Assembly: GCA_007922305.1 (NCBI GenBank) | Contig: ML677358.1 | Span: forward strand, 10,361,810-10,425,809 | From: Dermatemys mawii | Lineage: Eukaryota > Chordata > Testudines > Dermatemydidae | DNA: 64,000 nucleotides | Reading direction: 5' to 3' | In this document: one piece after another, positions 24,349 to 37,289 of the stretch | How the letters are laid out: every line of letters begins with the position of its first letter | Numbering within the stretch: the stretch's first letter is position 1 | Made by a program: the position numbers and the translations under genes | Notes under the pieces: generated by a model | Seen by the model: only the letters and a program-made list of their open reading frames with translations | The model's database searches: none | What the model was told of the DNA's origin: nothing

Positions 24349-25483
24349 CACATGACTATAGAGGTGTTTATAGAAATGCATAACATTTGAACAGCCGTTG
24401 AGCAATGCATACACAGGATTGCTAACAGAAACATGTGGCGAAAGTATGGTTTGTTTGAAATGTCCAGAACTTGAAGAGCCGAATGGCTTTTGCTGAAAAG
24501 TCTCTTGGGAGACTGTGCCTGGAGAATTCCAGGCTCAAAGAACTTTGACTGTGAAAGTTAGAAACAATTGCAAAGGAGACAGCAGCTGTGAGGGGAAGCT
24601 GCATTTCAATGTTATACATTCACACAGGGAGCAGTACTGATATGCACAAACATTCCAGACTCTTTCCTTCATTTTAGCAGCAGCTGTATAATATTAAAGA
24701 TGAATTCTTTGCTGCCTTGTGTTGGCACCCCAGACATTAATTGTATGTAAGTTAGTGACAGGAGTCGGCATTAGCAGTTAGCTCTGAGAAACTCCAATTC
24801 TCTGTGTCATAAGGATGAGTATAATAAGAAACTAATCAGTGCTGGAACAGTTCCAAAAACAAAAAATATAGCCTGTGTTATTAAGCCTTACAAATCCCAC
24901 CCAAGATCTAGAATGCTAAGTGACCCCTTGGCAAAAGATGTTGCCCAGCTCAGTTTCTCATCTGGAAAGAGCTCGGAAATGATGGTAGGAAATTCATCCC
25001 ACAAAATGGCCAATTTTTAAAACATTAGGTGCTAGATTGTGGCAGAGGCAGCATGCTGCTGGATTGGCTTTGCCCAGGAATTGTGGCAGCACTAGAGGAA
25101 AGCACGCTGCAGAAGTTATTGCTACTCCCTCTAAGAGAATACAGTTCAAAATCTTCTTGCACTTGACTTGTGCACACAGATTCAAGAAAGCCCGTGGTGT
25201 CACTGACTTCAATGGGATTTAAGTACTTTCCTAACTAGGGATGATCTCCTGAAGCAGGGCCTGAGTGGATAGAGTGTGCGTTGGTGCACAGACTGAGTTG
25301 GGACACATGGAGATGAAGGATCCTTGTGTCCTTTCCTTGCACACGTAATGCAGGGTGAGCCTTCAACTTTTGAAAGTTTGATATACCAGTACACGAGAGA
25401 TGTGAATATACAAAACAAATATTCAGTTTCCTGCCTCCCACATATGGATTTTGCCACAGAATGAGTGGGGGAGTCAGGGCCCT
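24349..25483. other. No gene seen
   Basis: A dispersed-dialect phrase CACTGACTTCAATGGG is at 25201-25216. ORFs near 25.0-25.5 kb have no support and partly run into the LTR. Confidence 0.5.
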
Positions 25484-26265
25484 TGTCAGGATTGCCTCCC
25501 CACTCTGAACTCTAGGGTACAGATGTGGGGACCCGCATGAAAAAAGAAATAACCCCCACAAGCTTATTTTACCAGCTTGGGTTAAAATGTTTTTCCCCAG
25601 AACACAAATTCTTCTGTATTTGGACCTGGTACGCTGCCACCACCAAACTAGGTCTAGGGTAGTTTGGGACCCTTCTTTCCCTTTCCACTAACCCCCCAAA
25701 CTTCTTCCTTCCCTGGGAAGCTTGAGAGGAAAAAAAAACCAAACCTCGCCTGATCCTGCGAGACATGCCCGATCCAAAACCAGGATCTTACACAATGAAA
25801 AACAAGCAGTCAGCTTCTTAAAAGAAAGATTTTAATAAAAGAAAAAAGAAAGGAATAAATCCCTTATAACCATCAATAGAACAGCATCCACCATAATCAA
25901 CAAAAGGATTCAGAAACCAGACCTCTCCCCCGAGGCAATTTTCTCCCACAGTTGATATCTCTGCTGAAGCTTACAATATCAAGAAGCACCCAGCCAACAC
26001 TCACCACTGAGAACTCTCAAGTGATAAAGAGAAGGTAAACTTACTGACTACAATACTTAATAGAATCTTATAGTTATAGTGAAAGACATAGCTGTGTTCC
26101 CCCCATAGCTGAGGTGAACAGAGAGAGACCCCGAGAGAAACTGAAACTTAAAATCCTTTGTCTCCTGAGGAATTTCTCATTGGTCAGTTGTCCACCTCTC
26201 AGGTTACCTTTAGCTTAACCCCTTACAGGTAAACACTAATTCTAGGCTACTTCACACTTATGACA
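25484..26265 (-). mobile_element. Solo endogenous retrovirus LTR
   Basis: The 782-bp segment begins TGTCAGG and ends TTATGACA on the plus strand, so on the minus strand it has a TGTCATAA start and a CA end. A 5-bp duplication GCCCT flanks it (25479-25483, 26266-26270). Internal minus-strand phrases such as GGTTATAAGGGATTTATTCC suggest a TATA-like box. No internal viral genes are present, so this is a recombined solo LTR. The family resembles a turtle ERV LTR that I recall; it was not searched. Confidence 0.8.
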
Positions 26266-26270
26266 GCCCT

Positions 26271-26710
26271 GTACCCCCTTTCCTGAGATTTACTGTGACT
26301 CAGTCAGACAGTAGAACAGATGGGTTTATTTGAGATGACAGGAACACAATCCAACTCAGAGCTTGGAAGTACAAACAGGACCCCTCAGTCAGGTCCTTCT
26401 GCGGGGTAGGGAGAATAGACCTCAGACTTCAGGTTCCCTCCTTTTTCCCAGCCAACTCCTAACTCCAAATCCCTGCAATCGTCTCTCTCGGCCTCTCCCT
26501 GGGCACTCCCCCAGCCTTTGTCCAGTTTCCCCAGGCGGAAGGTGTAACCTCTCCCAACTCCCATCCTGGGCTCAGGTTACAGCCTCAGTTATCTTCCTTC
26601 AGGGGAAGTCCCCCATCCCAATGCAGACAGTCCCAGTGAAACTCCCAGGTTAAATCCACCCCACTCCCTGCTGCAACACAGATACACGAACCCAACTTCA
26701 GGCACCCAGA
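26271..26710 (-). mobile_element. Probable second LTR-like segment
   Basis: Phrases such as GTAGAACAGATGGGTTTATT, GATGACAGGAACACAATCCA and CTCAGTCAGGTCCTTCTGCG match, from memory, another abundant turtle LTR-type repeat. Neither end was fixed. The solo LTR may have inserted into or next to it. The 96-codon ORF at 26363-26653 lies within it. Confidence 0.45.
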
Positions 26711-26879
26711 TTTGAAAAATTTGGCTGCTGTTAATGTTGTAATCTTGCTTCTGCTGTTCAGAAGACAGTGCCTTGCCTCATTTAACACCTTGTGTAGCTA
26801 TCATAGATACTTTATAAGGTCTGCTTCACCATGATATCTGAGCATGACACAATCATTTAATGTATTTATCCCCACAACA
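26711..26879. other. No feature seen
   Basis: Short unique stretch between repeats. Confidence 0.5.
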
Positions 26880-27050
26880 CCCCCCGAGATATAGGGAAAT
26901 GCTGTAAGCCTCTCTAGACCTCAAATTTCCATTTGTAAAATGAGGATAAGTGACTTGCCTAAGGTCATATGGGAAGTCTGTTGCAGAGCAGGGAATTGAG
27001 TTAAGGTCTCCCAGGCCTTAAGCTATGAGCTAATCACTAGGCCATTCTTC
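26880..27050 (-). mobile_element. MIR-like SINE, antisense
   Basis: CATTTGTAAAATGAGGATAA, GTGACTTGCCTAAGGTCATA, GCAGAGCAGGGAATTGAG and TGAGCTAATCACTAGGCCAT are the antisense core and head of this SINE type. Confidence 0.85.
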
Positions 27051-29899
27051 TTGCTGTTTTGCTTTCAGGTAAAAACACCACTGCATTTTTAACTTATTCC
27101 TTCATTGCAGTCTTAAAGATGTGTCAAGTTCCTTTAATGTATCAGTTTTTATTAAAAAAAAAAAAGTAAGATGGAGGAGCATATGGGCTTCCACACGTTA
27201 TACAAACATGGCAACAACAACAACAAAAGCAGCAAGATATGGCTCATTTTAAAGAGCACTTATCTTGGCATCACACAGTTGATCATGGGGTTTGAGAGAG
27301 CAAAGAGGACCATGTTATTCCTCTTTGTATTCCAGTGGTGTCACCGAAAGCAGGATTCAGCCTTCCATTTCATGGTAGTCCCAGCATTTCCATGTATAGT
27401 CAAATGTGAACCATGATGTTGCAATGAACAGCCTGAGTCCCTGTGGGCTGGATCCACAGCTTCCTACCATAAAAAATTTCACCGCTTCCAACACATAGCT
27501 GTGGTTTGGGGAATGAGGTTTGGACTCGGGGATGCTTCACCCTAGAACTATGGAAAGGCTCATTCCTCCAGAAGGGAACTGCTAGCCAGAAAGAAACTTA
27601 AGCAAGAGCCTAAGATCACCACACTGAATATAGCCCTTTTAAATCCCATCCTTTGCTGACTGAGCATCATTTAAATCCAGTACAAGTCTGTGCTGGGTTT
27701 TGCATTCTTTATTACTTAGCAGAAACATTCTTGTTTTTTAATGGGGGGAATTAAACTTTTTTTTGCTCCTGGGCAGAGATTTTCTGTGCCAATGTGCAGG
27801 CTGAAATAAATTTTTACAGCCCCATTATACACCTCTGGAAATAGGTGGTTGTAATGGAAATGGGAACCAGCCCCCTTCCTCCCCTTATTATTGCAGCAGT
27901 AATAGCAGCACTGTCATTAATTGGGCTGATTTAAAGTCTCCTGGGAAACTTAAATTAGAACTCAAGGAAGCAGCGAAGCCAAGGTGTGTCCTAATAGCGA
28001 CAAGTGGTTTTGAATGTTTGCCTGTTGGCTTCATTGCCAATGTAGTGGATTTATGAAAAATTGATATGAAATGCTGTCAGGCCACTTGAGTGAACAAAAA
28101 CTCCATGGTCTGGATTTGGCATAGGGAGGATATTTATCAAATTTTGTATAAACTGGACATAGTAGGAGTGCATTTGTTAAGGGTACAGATCAGTTTCCAT
28201 TGTAAGCCCCTGTTTTTAGTTCCTTCTACCCATTTGAAACATCTGCCTTTTGGACAGATATTTTCCAGACTTAGCCACTGTTTGAAGGTGATCTTTTTTA
28301 GTTAGAAAAAGATTAATTCAACCATATTTGCCCACAAATGGTGAAATTCACTCCTAGATGGAGGGCCAGTACAGGGGCTATATACCCGTTCAGGCCCTTG
28401 GCTCAAGCGAGACAGAGAGTTCCTTGGCCTTGTGCTGGCTCTCTGCACAAAGATGAATTAATTCTACTGACAGAGCAAATGTATCCTTTGCCCACAAGAG
28501 AAAAAAAAATCATTCCACTTCTTTGAGCAGCTCATCCATAGAGCAACTGGGAACAGGGAGCTTTAGGGTCCCGTTGAGAAGGTTCCTGGGGAGCTAGGAA
28601 TGCTTTTTTATCCATGTTCTATAGATTTACTGTGCAATATATATGTGTATTATTGTAAAATAATTTTATTGAAGAGGAAAACTGTTTTAGGGAACATTTT
28701 GATGATTCTCTCTCTCCCTCTCAAGTCTAAGATCATTTCACCAAGTACTCAACTCAAGTTGAAAAGGGAGAAGAATGAATATTTTGCAGGTGCTTGTTAA
28801 AGGAGGTGGATGAAATCAGCATACACAAATTTATTAGCCTATACTTAAATTTCGTTTGCAAGGAATGTACTGTAGTCTGTCATTACATAGAAAAAGAAAA
28901 TTACAGTTGGGAGGGGAAATGATCGTAAAACATCTCAGGGATGCTTGAGGACACACTGTTGACATTTGAAATGATATATTTTGAAAAAAGGCAAACATGA
29001 ACATATTTCTTTGGCCAGGACGCTCCTGCGATAGAAAGGACCTGGTTTATACAACAGGGACACTGAGTCTTTTGGAGCAAAGAGGTAGCTAAATTCTGCG
29101 CCAGTGTGCACAAACACATCTCCCACTGACAATAAATGGAGCCATATGCAGAGAGAAATTGGGGCAAACAGATGAAGAAATTCAGTTGAAGAATGTATTT
29201 GAAGATCAGTGCAGGTCCTCTCAGAAGGGTGGTCTGCTGTGTATTAGACCTTAATTTATCATTAACTGTATCCATTAACTTCCCTGGTTCCCCCATGGTT
29301 GGGGCCTCCTAGTGTAATAATAATTAATAATAAATTAATAAAGAACATCACTCATGACTGGACAGACCTAGAATTACTGATTTTTACCCTCCATCTATAA
29401 CCTTCCTTTCTGACTATTTACTTTAGAAAGTGCTTTGGAGTATTAGTTATTAGAAACAAACAAAAAAATCCATTAATAGGTTTCTGAGCTATCACAGGGC
29501 TAGATCACGGAGACTGACCTTGCTGAGAGCGGGGACCTGTGTGGAGTTTTCACCACTCTCAATGGAGCACTGACGTATTCTGGCTACTGGAAAAAGAATG
29601 TTTCTTGGAGTTTCCTGGATATAAAGGATGCAGGCACATAGCTATCCCCTCCACAAAGTGGAAAATACTTCCTGTAGCGCTGGCATGTGATGGTGGTGGG
29701 CCAATACTCTGCCTCCTTCCCATATGTTGAGGGGCACTTTATGGATAGGACAGTCCTTGACTGCAATTCTACTTGACTCTGTCCAAGGGAATTCCTGCTC
29801 AAGAAGATGGACTACTGAAAATTAAATAGGAGGATAAAAGCAAAATATCATATTAGTGTTCCTGGAATATGTGACTGCAGGAAAAGGGTAGTGTAAGCA
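27051..29899. other. No gene seen; quiet unique DNA
   Basis: About 27730-28080 is repeat-free and rich in TTAAT/ATTAA motifs, as conserved regulatory DNA often is, but this cannot be judged without alignment. A short AATAATTAATAATAAATTAA tract lies near 29315-29340. Confidence 0.45.
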
Positions 29900-30607
29900 T
29901 GTGGCAACTCACCCCACTGGCGCCTCCTGCTGGTCGTCCAGGGAAATCAGCTCACAGCCTCCGGAGCGCCCTTTGCAGCCTGTAGCGCTACTTGCCCTCA
30001 GCCCCGTGTCCCTCCCAGACCCTGGTGCCCTCTCACCTGGGGTGCTGCACCCCTGAAGTACTCCCACAGATCTCTGGGTCTCCCCTCCTCAGGGGAACCC
30101 CCACCCCCATCTTGCCTCAGTCTAGGTAACTGCCAGTCACCACCTACTCCCATTCACTGGGGCAGACTGCAGTATCATCGCCAGTCATCGCTGGCAAGGG
30201 GGGTTGGACATGCTGCCTCTGCCTACCCTTGGGGCTGCCCTCTGCACCCTCAGTACTTAGTTGGCCATAGACTAGGCCCCACAGCCTGGGGGGGTTTCCA
30301 GATCAGACCTCCTCTATCCTTCCCCCTGCCCTGCCCTGCCCTGCCCTGCCCTGCCCTGCCCTCTTCCTGGTACCCTGTTTAGCCCCAGTAGCCAGGTCCT
30401 CTCTCTCTCAAGGCTAGAGAGAGACTGCTTGCTTCCAGCCCTCTGCCCTCTTATAAGGGCCAGCTGGGCCCTAATTGCCTTGGCCACAGCTGTGGTCAGC
30501 TACCCAGTCAGCTGACCCAGCTGTCCTTAATCTCTGTCCCTGTTTCAGCCTTCTCCCAGGGCTGTTTTAAGCCCTTCTGAAGAGGTGCAGGTGGTCACCC
30601 CGCTACA
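29900..30607. mobile_element. GC-rich LTR-like repeat, copy A
   Basis: It shares phrases in order with 54633-55262: GGCGCCTCCTGCTGG, CCTCAG-CCCC-TGTCCCTCC, CTGGGTCTC-CCTCC, CTCACTGGGGCA-A-TGCAGT and a 3' GGTCACC-C-GCTACA. It starts TG and ends CA if taken from 29900 to 30607, but no duplication was found. I recall the family from turtle genomes as LTR-type; it could be another non-autonomous class. Confidence 0.6.
30325..30362. repeat. (CCTGC)n pentamer microsatellite
   Basis: Seven to eight uninterrupted CCTGC units lie inside LTR-like copy A and are absent from copy B. Confidence 0.95.
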
Positions 30608-30864
30608 GATAGAAATGTACAGCAGGTACTGAGGTATGGGTAAGCTCTCTGTAAGTGAATAAGAAGAGAGGTGAACTTAAAGGCAAGTGTAAGAACTCTA
30701 ATGCTGTGAACTAGGATGCTGCAGACAAAAATTTGCAAAGCAAGAATGTTTCAAAGTAACTCATCCACTGAAGAATCTATTCATCCCTACACGTGCAAAC
30801 GGAAATATTTTATGCTCGACAGACTAGCAATGTCTGGCTTTAATGTTAATGTTTTGTAATCTAA
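30608..30864. other. No feature seen
   Basis: Short unique stretch between two repeats. Confidence 0.5.
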
Positions 30865-31537
30865 GGGTATGGTTACACTTACAAGATTATAGCGCTATTG
30901 GTTATAGCGGTCCCCTTATACAGTAATATGTGTAGCGCTATTGTATGTCCACACTCAGATGCTCCTGTGGTATAGCATGGCCACATTTGGGGCACTTAAT
31001 GCAGCATTAAGAGCAGCGCATTAGGGCAGGTATCCCAGCATTCAGCTAGGTGCAACGTGCTTTTTAAACGAGGGAGGTGAGGGGGGAAGCGTTGTCTGTA
31101 TACGGAGGGAGAGAGACAGTGGTTTTTCCGTTCTTCTGAAAGCCTGTCAGCGAGCCTCCTTTCACAGAAGGCTTTGTTTTCACACAGGCTCCCTCCTTAA
31201 ACATTTGCATTGCTCATCTGCCGAGTTAAGAGAGAAACTCTAAAGAGGTACTTCCGCATTCCTCCAGCGGAGTTCAAAACAAAGGGAAGAGGGTCAATTG
31301 CCTTAAATGGCTCTAGGCATCTCAAGAGATCACTTGTAGCGTAGTGTGTCCACATTCTTGCTGTAGCGCTACAGCAGCTGCGCTACAGCCCTTATTCCCC
31401 ATGCGGAGGTGGATTACGAGGAGCGCTATAACTCCGTGGTTATAGCGCTCTACGTGCCTTGCCAGTGTGGACGGGGAGGAGGTTATAGCGCTCGTGGGGG
31501 CTTTATAGCGCTATAAAGTGCCAGCGTAACCAAGCCC
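30865..31537. mobile_element. 673-bp MITE with multiple GCGCTATA boxes
   Basis: The left end GGGTATGGTTACACTTACAA and the inverse of the right end (GGGCTTGGTTACGCTGGCAC) are related, each followed by TTATAGCGCTAT. Flanks are TAA and TGA, which would fit a three-base T-N-A duplication of the PIF/Harbinger type, though this is weak. At least eight GCGCTA or TAGCG boxes lie near the two ends. No transposase is present. Confidence 0.7.
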
Positions 31538-32139
31538 TGAGAACAGAACTTCAGAAACAGAAAATGATTCTTTAAAATCTGTGAAACACAGAGCATGTGA
31601 CATTGGGACAAACAGTTCCAGTTCACATTGCTTTCCATAACAAGGTAAGTCAGAGTTTTTACTCTTATTGTCAAACTTTGCTCTTAGCAGTTCTAAGTTT
31701 GGGCACATCTTGACCTTTCAGGCCTTATACAGTATTGCTTTACTCTGGCTATTTTGTTATGTTTTTCAGAGCTTTGCCTGAAATAGACTCACTGGGTGAT
31801 GAAGTACCTGAAAGAAACAAATTCCGTAGACGATTTGGGTATTTCCTCTGATTCTATTGCCCACACTAACTCTGTGCCTAACAGTTGCTATTCATAATGT
31901 CAATAGATACCTACTGAAGGTTTTGGTTTTCTATGGGACAAATCCTGCCCCCCTGTTCTGTGCCAGTGGAGAGGCCTGAATGCAGTAGAAATGGTGTGGT
32001 TCCAATGTCCCTCATTTTGTATCAACTGGAAAGCCTTTTAGTGCTATGTGAGCAAGTGTGTGTTAAGCATGAAAGTTAACTCTAAAGTACCTGCCAGATG
32101 AAGGTACCAGAAGAGGCATGTGTGTAGGTTTATGGATGC
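31538..32139. other. No gene seen
   Basis: Unique sequence. Overlapping minus-strand ORFs near 31.5-31.7 kb have no support. Confidence 0.5.
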
Positions 32140-32425
32140 ATGCATGCTATGTGTTTGGTCAAGAGGTGTTGGTTCAGTTCCTGGCTCTACCCCTAAGTTC
32201 TAGTGAGTCCTTGAGCAAGTCACATCTCCTTCTACCTCAGTTCCCACTCTGTAAAATGGGAATAGTAATACTTTCCTCTTCCCACTCTTTGGCTATCTTG
32301 TCTATTTACGTTGTAAGATCCCCAGAACAGGAACTTTTTCTCACTATGTGTTTGGACTATGCCTAGCACAATGAGGGTCGCATTCTGGCTGTGTCCTCTA
32401 GGCACTAACATAATATAAATAGTGA
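32140..32425 (+). mobile_element. MIR-like SINE with LINE-type tail
   Basis: Head GGTTCAGTTCCTGGCTCTAC, core GAGTCCTTGAGCAAGTCACA, CTCTGTAAAATGGGAATAGT, and tail TAAGATCCCCAGAACAGGAA, CCTAGCACAATGAGGGTC, CCTCTAGGCACTAACATAAT. This is a nearly complete copy of the type at 9108-9370. Confidence 0.88.
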
Positions 32426-34000
32426 TAAGTGTATCCCATGTCACTGAATTCATTGGAGGACTAAAGAAATGGAGTGGGAGCTTTCTCAGCCCTGGTCTGA
32501 ACTAGCAGGGAGTTCAGTTTTTCACAGAGAGAGCTCCCTGCCAATTTGAGTGAAGTAGGCGTTACCAAAAACAGACAAACCAAAATGTTTCAAACAGTCG
32601 GATTAAAACCCCCAAGTTCTTCCCTCAACTGCGGAACTTTGTTTTCTGTGACTCATGATCCCCCTTTTGGTGACCCTCCAAGGAGTCCTCCAGAAAACAA
32701 CAAGGAAGTCCTGTTATTTCTAATGGTTAGAGGGAAAAAATGGTGGATGAGAAGCAAAGTTTTTCAGCATCCTTTCATACTTCCTGAAGAACAAAATAAC
32801 ACAAACCCACATGTCTTTTTCTTTGCACCATGAATTAAAACAAAACAAAAGTAGCAAGTGCGTTTTCCCTCTTTTTTGGAATGCCATCCTCCTTCCATAG
32901 AAGACATGAGTAAAACTTCCATTGTGTTTGATGGGAGCAGGATCAGACTTCTGTAGTGGGAGAAGTCAGGATCACATTTTAAAACTGGCATCCGTGAGAG
33001 AAGAACCAGGTTTAAACCTTTTCATAAACAGTAGTTTACACTGCAAGAGTTCTTGGAGTCAGGGCTCGAATCTGATCAGAGATGTGCATAGCACATTGTT
33101 ATGAGGCTGTTTCCCATTTGTATACAAAGGCATTAATGGGTTCCTCAGGATAGATGTCTCCAGGTCAGTATTCTTTATTCAGCTTTGGAAGGTGCTATTT
33201 TTTAAAATATATAACATTTTATTGAACCCAAATGTCACCTCAGCAGAATTCCTACCTTGGAGCTTAAATCATTCTGATTCTGTAATTGTACTTTTATGCT
33301 TAAGGCCTCTATTCTGAGTTAGTTAAGTTAGCTTTCCCTCCATGTGCAAGTGACCTTCACTTGCGATATTTTTCTCTTTCAGTTGCAAAGTATATGTAGG
33401 AGTTCAAAAGACATCAAAGTCAGCCAATGTCTAAAGCGTCTATTAGGCATATTTTAAAGAAAAAGAAAAAAAACAAATATTAGAAATATGGGGCTTATAA
33501 ATTAATATAGACCCCAGGCCAAAATGCAGACATTCACTTGGTTGGCATATACATATGTAGTGATTTTTAAAAGGCTAGTTACCATAGTAATGCCTGCATT
33601 GCATGGTCCATATGTTGTTTCTGGGAGAGAGATCTTTTTTTCTTCACTGAAAATTTCACCCATGAACACAGACATTTGCAAGTCTCTTAAAAAAGGAACG
33701 TTTTTCCTTTTCTTCCTAAATGTCATCAGCTGTGCTAGTGATTCCTTTGAAGTTAGATTTTCCCCTTAGTCAAATTATCAAACAAAGGAGGTGAGTTAAA
33801 TCAAAATCCTCCTTTTTTTTTTTTTAATGTGTTCAGTAATTCTGATGAAAGCACATTTTGCCTTTATGCTCCAGGATCCATTCATACACCACACCTGCAT
33901 CACACACCTGGCACCTGTGTAAACATTTTGTAATATTTACACTTTACCCTTTCCCATAGTATTTGAGAGCTTTCAAATCACATGGTTGCAGTGCATACAG
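32426..34000. other. No gene seen
   Basis: Unique sequence with a poly-T run near 33812-33826. The ORFs at 32546-32833 and 33502-33769 have no support. Confidence 0.5.
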
Positions 34001-34054
34001 GGCCAAATCCTGGTCCAGCTGAAGACTGGTTTTAGTGGGACTAGGATTTGGTCC
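34001..34054. repeat. 54-bp inverted-repeat element
   Basis: GGCCAAATCCTGGTCC and the inverse of GGACTAGGATTTGGTCC pair with a single mismatch over most of the arm. Confidence 0.65.
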
Positions 34055-34469
34055 ATAATACAATTCCTGTTAAAGATAACCTCCGATCTTGGCTTAGCAA
34101 AACACGCAGGTAAGCGTTAATGGGAGAAAAGGACCTGGGCCATAAAATCTGCCTCCAGATCCAAATCCAAACTTCAGGAGTGCTTGTATCTAGAGTTTAG
34201 TATGGGACTGTCTCTAAATGACAGTGTTCTGAAATCAGTCCATACAACTTAGCTCAAGTTTCCTGTTGTTATTGGAAAAACATGTCATATACCTGCATGG
34301 GACAGAATACCTTCATCTGTATAGATGCCAATTCTGATATGATATTACTAGAGCTGGTTTATTGAAACATACTGGGGTTGATGAAGTTTTTGTCACTTTT
34401 CTGAGGTGCAGGGGTCTCTGATCATGCATAACGAAAGGGGAGGGAAGGAAACAGGTAACAAATAAAAAG
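34055..34469. other. No gene seen
   Basis: Unique sequence without recognised features. Confidence 0.5.
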
Positions 34470-34479
34470 AAAGCAACTC

Positions 34480-34665
34480 TCAGTTTATAGGCTGGTGCAT
34501 AGAGCATTAACCTGCAACATGTAACCCACAGGTTCAAGTCCCTGCTCTGCTTAATTCAGATCTGGGATGAAAATCTCTGTTCTGAATAGAGAACAAAAGA
34601 AAAATTTCAAAACCTTTGAAGTTTCTATGAGATGGAATTGCTCTCCTCTGAACAGCTCTATGCAT
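34480..34665 (+). mobile_element. tRNA-derived SINE with readable pol III boxes
   Basis: An A-box-like TAGGCTGGTGCATAGAGCA (about 34487-34505) and a near-perfect B-box GGTTCAAGTCC (34531-34541) are spaced as in a tRNA promoter. The body continues CTGCTCTGCTTAATTCAGAT and ends AACAGCTCTATG. Same family as 3890-4140. Confidence 0.75.
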
Positions 34666-37289
34666 TATCATTGTAAAGAAATTAATGAAAAGCAACCCAT
34701 ATATTTATACAGCATGGGCCAGAGTCTCCAATGTGTCTGAGGTGCTCTCAGCCCAGTAGTGTGGGAGGGACACAGCTGGCTTTCTGAGCATTTCCACACC
34801 TCATTGGTGGTTGATTCAACAAATTTAGAGCAACCTTTAGGCAACCTCAGTTCAGGAGTTTACTGATTTTTTTTATGCTTGGCTTTGGAAAACAAAGGAA
34901 TTATATCATATGCAACTGTAATGAGCTGATCCCCAACAGAACTACCCTCAGAGTTTAAAACCAGGGCCTTCAAATACACAGCACAGACCTCTATTGCTTG
35001 AGTTAAAGGAGTAACTCCATTAGCTGACAATGCTCCTGCGCTGTTATCCTTCGATATGCTCAAGCATACAACATATGTGTTGTTAGAGGATAATACAGAT
35101 TTTTGCTGTACAGCAATAGAATGCTGGGAAGACATACACACATATATCCTATAGATCAGTTTAATTCCAGTTAACTTCAGTGGAATTACACCATGGATTA
35201 ATCTGATTCTGTGTATCTAATATTCACCAAAATGTAGAGCCACTTGAATAAACTTCATTTCTAGCCTTATTTTTCCAGCATTTCTCCTTAAAAACTGCAC
35301 TCCTGTTGACATTGCTGTGAATGCTGGCTTCTCAGAAAATTTCCTTTCCTCCTTCTACAGCTGTACTTCTGTTTCAGATTGGAAAGGTTTGACACTCTCC
35401 CAATAAAAAGAAAAGTTTATGTTTTTATCCTGCAAACTGCCTAAATGCAGTTTCCATTATTAATTCAGTCACGAGAACTAGTTTGCTTATGTTGCTTCGC
35501 CTGGGGCAGATAAACTTAAAGGGCAGAAAATACCCCCTTGCAATAAAAAAGTTTTATGTAATTGCTACCTCTTGCTGTAAGGGACAGCTAATGTTTGAAA
35601 GTTCGAAACTCACTTACGTCATTGAAGTAAAATGTAAGCCTGGGCTTGAAATTACTGTAATTTATATTTTTGAAGCTCAAAACAAAAATATGACTATCCA
35701 AAGGGCAAATTCCTTCCAAATCACACTTTAATACTTGTGATTTAATATGAACAAAATTAAAGGCTACAGTTCTCATCGTGATTCCATTTATGCAACTGAG
35801 AAGCTGCTGCTATTATTTTGTTATGTAATTTGTAAGTTTGTTGTCTTGAAATTTCTTTATGCGGTTGTTTTCCTCAAATCCTTATTAGGTGGCTGTGACT
35901 ATGCTTTCAATGAGTTACCCGTACCCTTTCCTGATGAGAAGTGCTAACACACTTTGCATTACTATCAGGTCGGTAGATGAAAATCTCTTTTTTTCTCCAT
36001 TGTTTATAAGTTGGCACAAGGGTGAGAATAGCCTGAAACTACCTGGGTTCTTATCTGGAATATATTGATGGCATTATATACATGGACATTTGTCGGAACT
36101 CCACGTATACACTTCCAGATTTGGGACCCAGAGTCAAACATTTCCTGGTTTTGTATTTATGACACTGAAAGCTGACTGATCAGGATTTATGACATGGCTA
36201 ATGCTGGAAATATTTACCTTCTCCCTTGAACTAGAAAGAGCCTTCTGTGATCCATCTTTATATTTGGTATTTCAAAACCAAATCCCTTCCCCTTCACTCC
36301 CCCAAATTCTCCCCAAAGAAAATTCTCCTCACAAACAAAACAAAACACTAAGTGCTTGTAAACCTGAAACTACCCCGGATTTTCTCCCCTCTGTCTGGCA
36401 CATGCCCTTTTAAAATCATGCCCTTTGAAGTGATCATGCAGCCAACACAACTTTATCTGCAAACAGAACATGATTTTGTCAAATGTTTTCATTTATTTAT
36501 TGAAACTTATTCAGCGCATTTTCTTTCTTTATTTCATTTACTTACTATTCAAAAACTCTATGATCTGTTTTGCTTAGTTCTGTTTAATCTTATAAGTCAC
36601 ATGGCATTTTTTCTGTAGCCTGACTGGGAGGGTGTAACCATTATGATCAGACTTCTGATGCAAAAGCCCACAGAAATTAATTAAAAAATTGCTTTCCATG
36701 GGTATTTGTGTGTGGGAGCTTAAAGTTCTGTTTCTTGGATCATTCCGCTACATGAAAGCAAACACACAGGCAGGGCAAAAACAGAGGAAGCAATTCCTGT
36801 TAAGATGTGGCTGAATATTCATGGCACATTTTGTGTTTTATTTGCCCTATCTCCGACCAGAACCATGCATCTTCCAAAAGAGTCTATCATATAAACTGAT
36901 ATGGCAATGTTGGCTCTGCTACAGCGACACAGATGTAAATTAGCAGAGTCTTCATTTAAGTGAATGAAAAGGTGGTGATATAAAAACAGCGTAAGACCCG
37001 CTCTGGTAGATGGTTGACCAGAACCTAAGATACCTTCTCAGTCCAAATGCAGTAGTCTGTAGAGCGCTGTGCCTTAGTGAAGTGCAGTGCCTTTCAGAAC
37101 TCTATCAGAGAGGCAGAGCACTCCTACTGCATGGTTACTGGTAGTGATATGATGTGCTTGCCTCGTGTCCAATCTGCTCTACTGGGTAAAGACCTCAGCT
37201 GTCCTTTTGGAGTGACTTGCTGTCATAGGCACTCAGAAGATGGAGCTGGTAGTATAAGATGACATAAGCTAGTATAGCTGTCTTTTTAC
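34666..37289. other. No gene seen
   Basis: A dialect fragment lies near 35158-35215 (CAGTTAACTTCAGTGGAATT). ORFs at 34860-35141, 35483-35731 and 36189-36618 have no motif or splice support. Confidence 0.5.

Noticed and set aside
34480..34560. Possible tRNA gene because of A- and B-box-like sequences
   Set aside because: No acceptor-stem pairing or anticodon arm could be drawn; the sequence continues into a SINE body shared with other copies.
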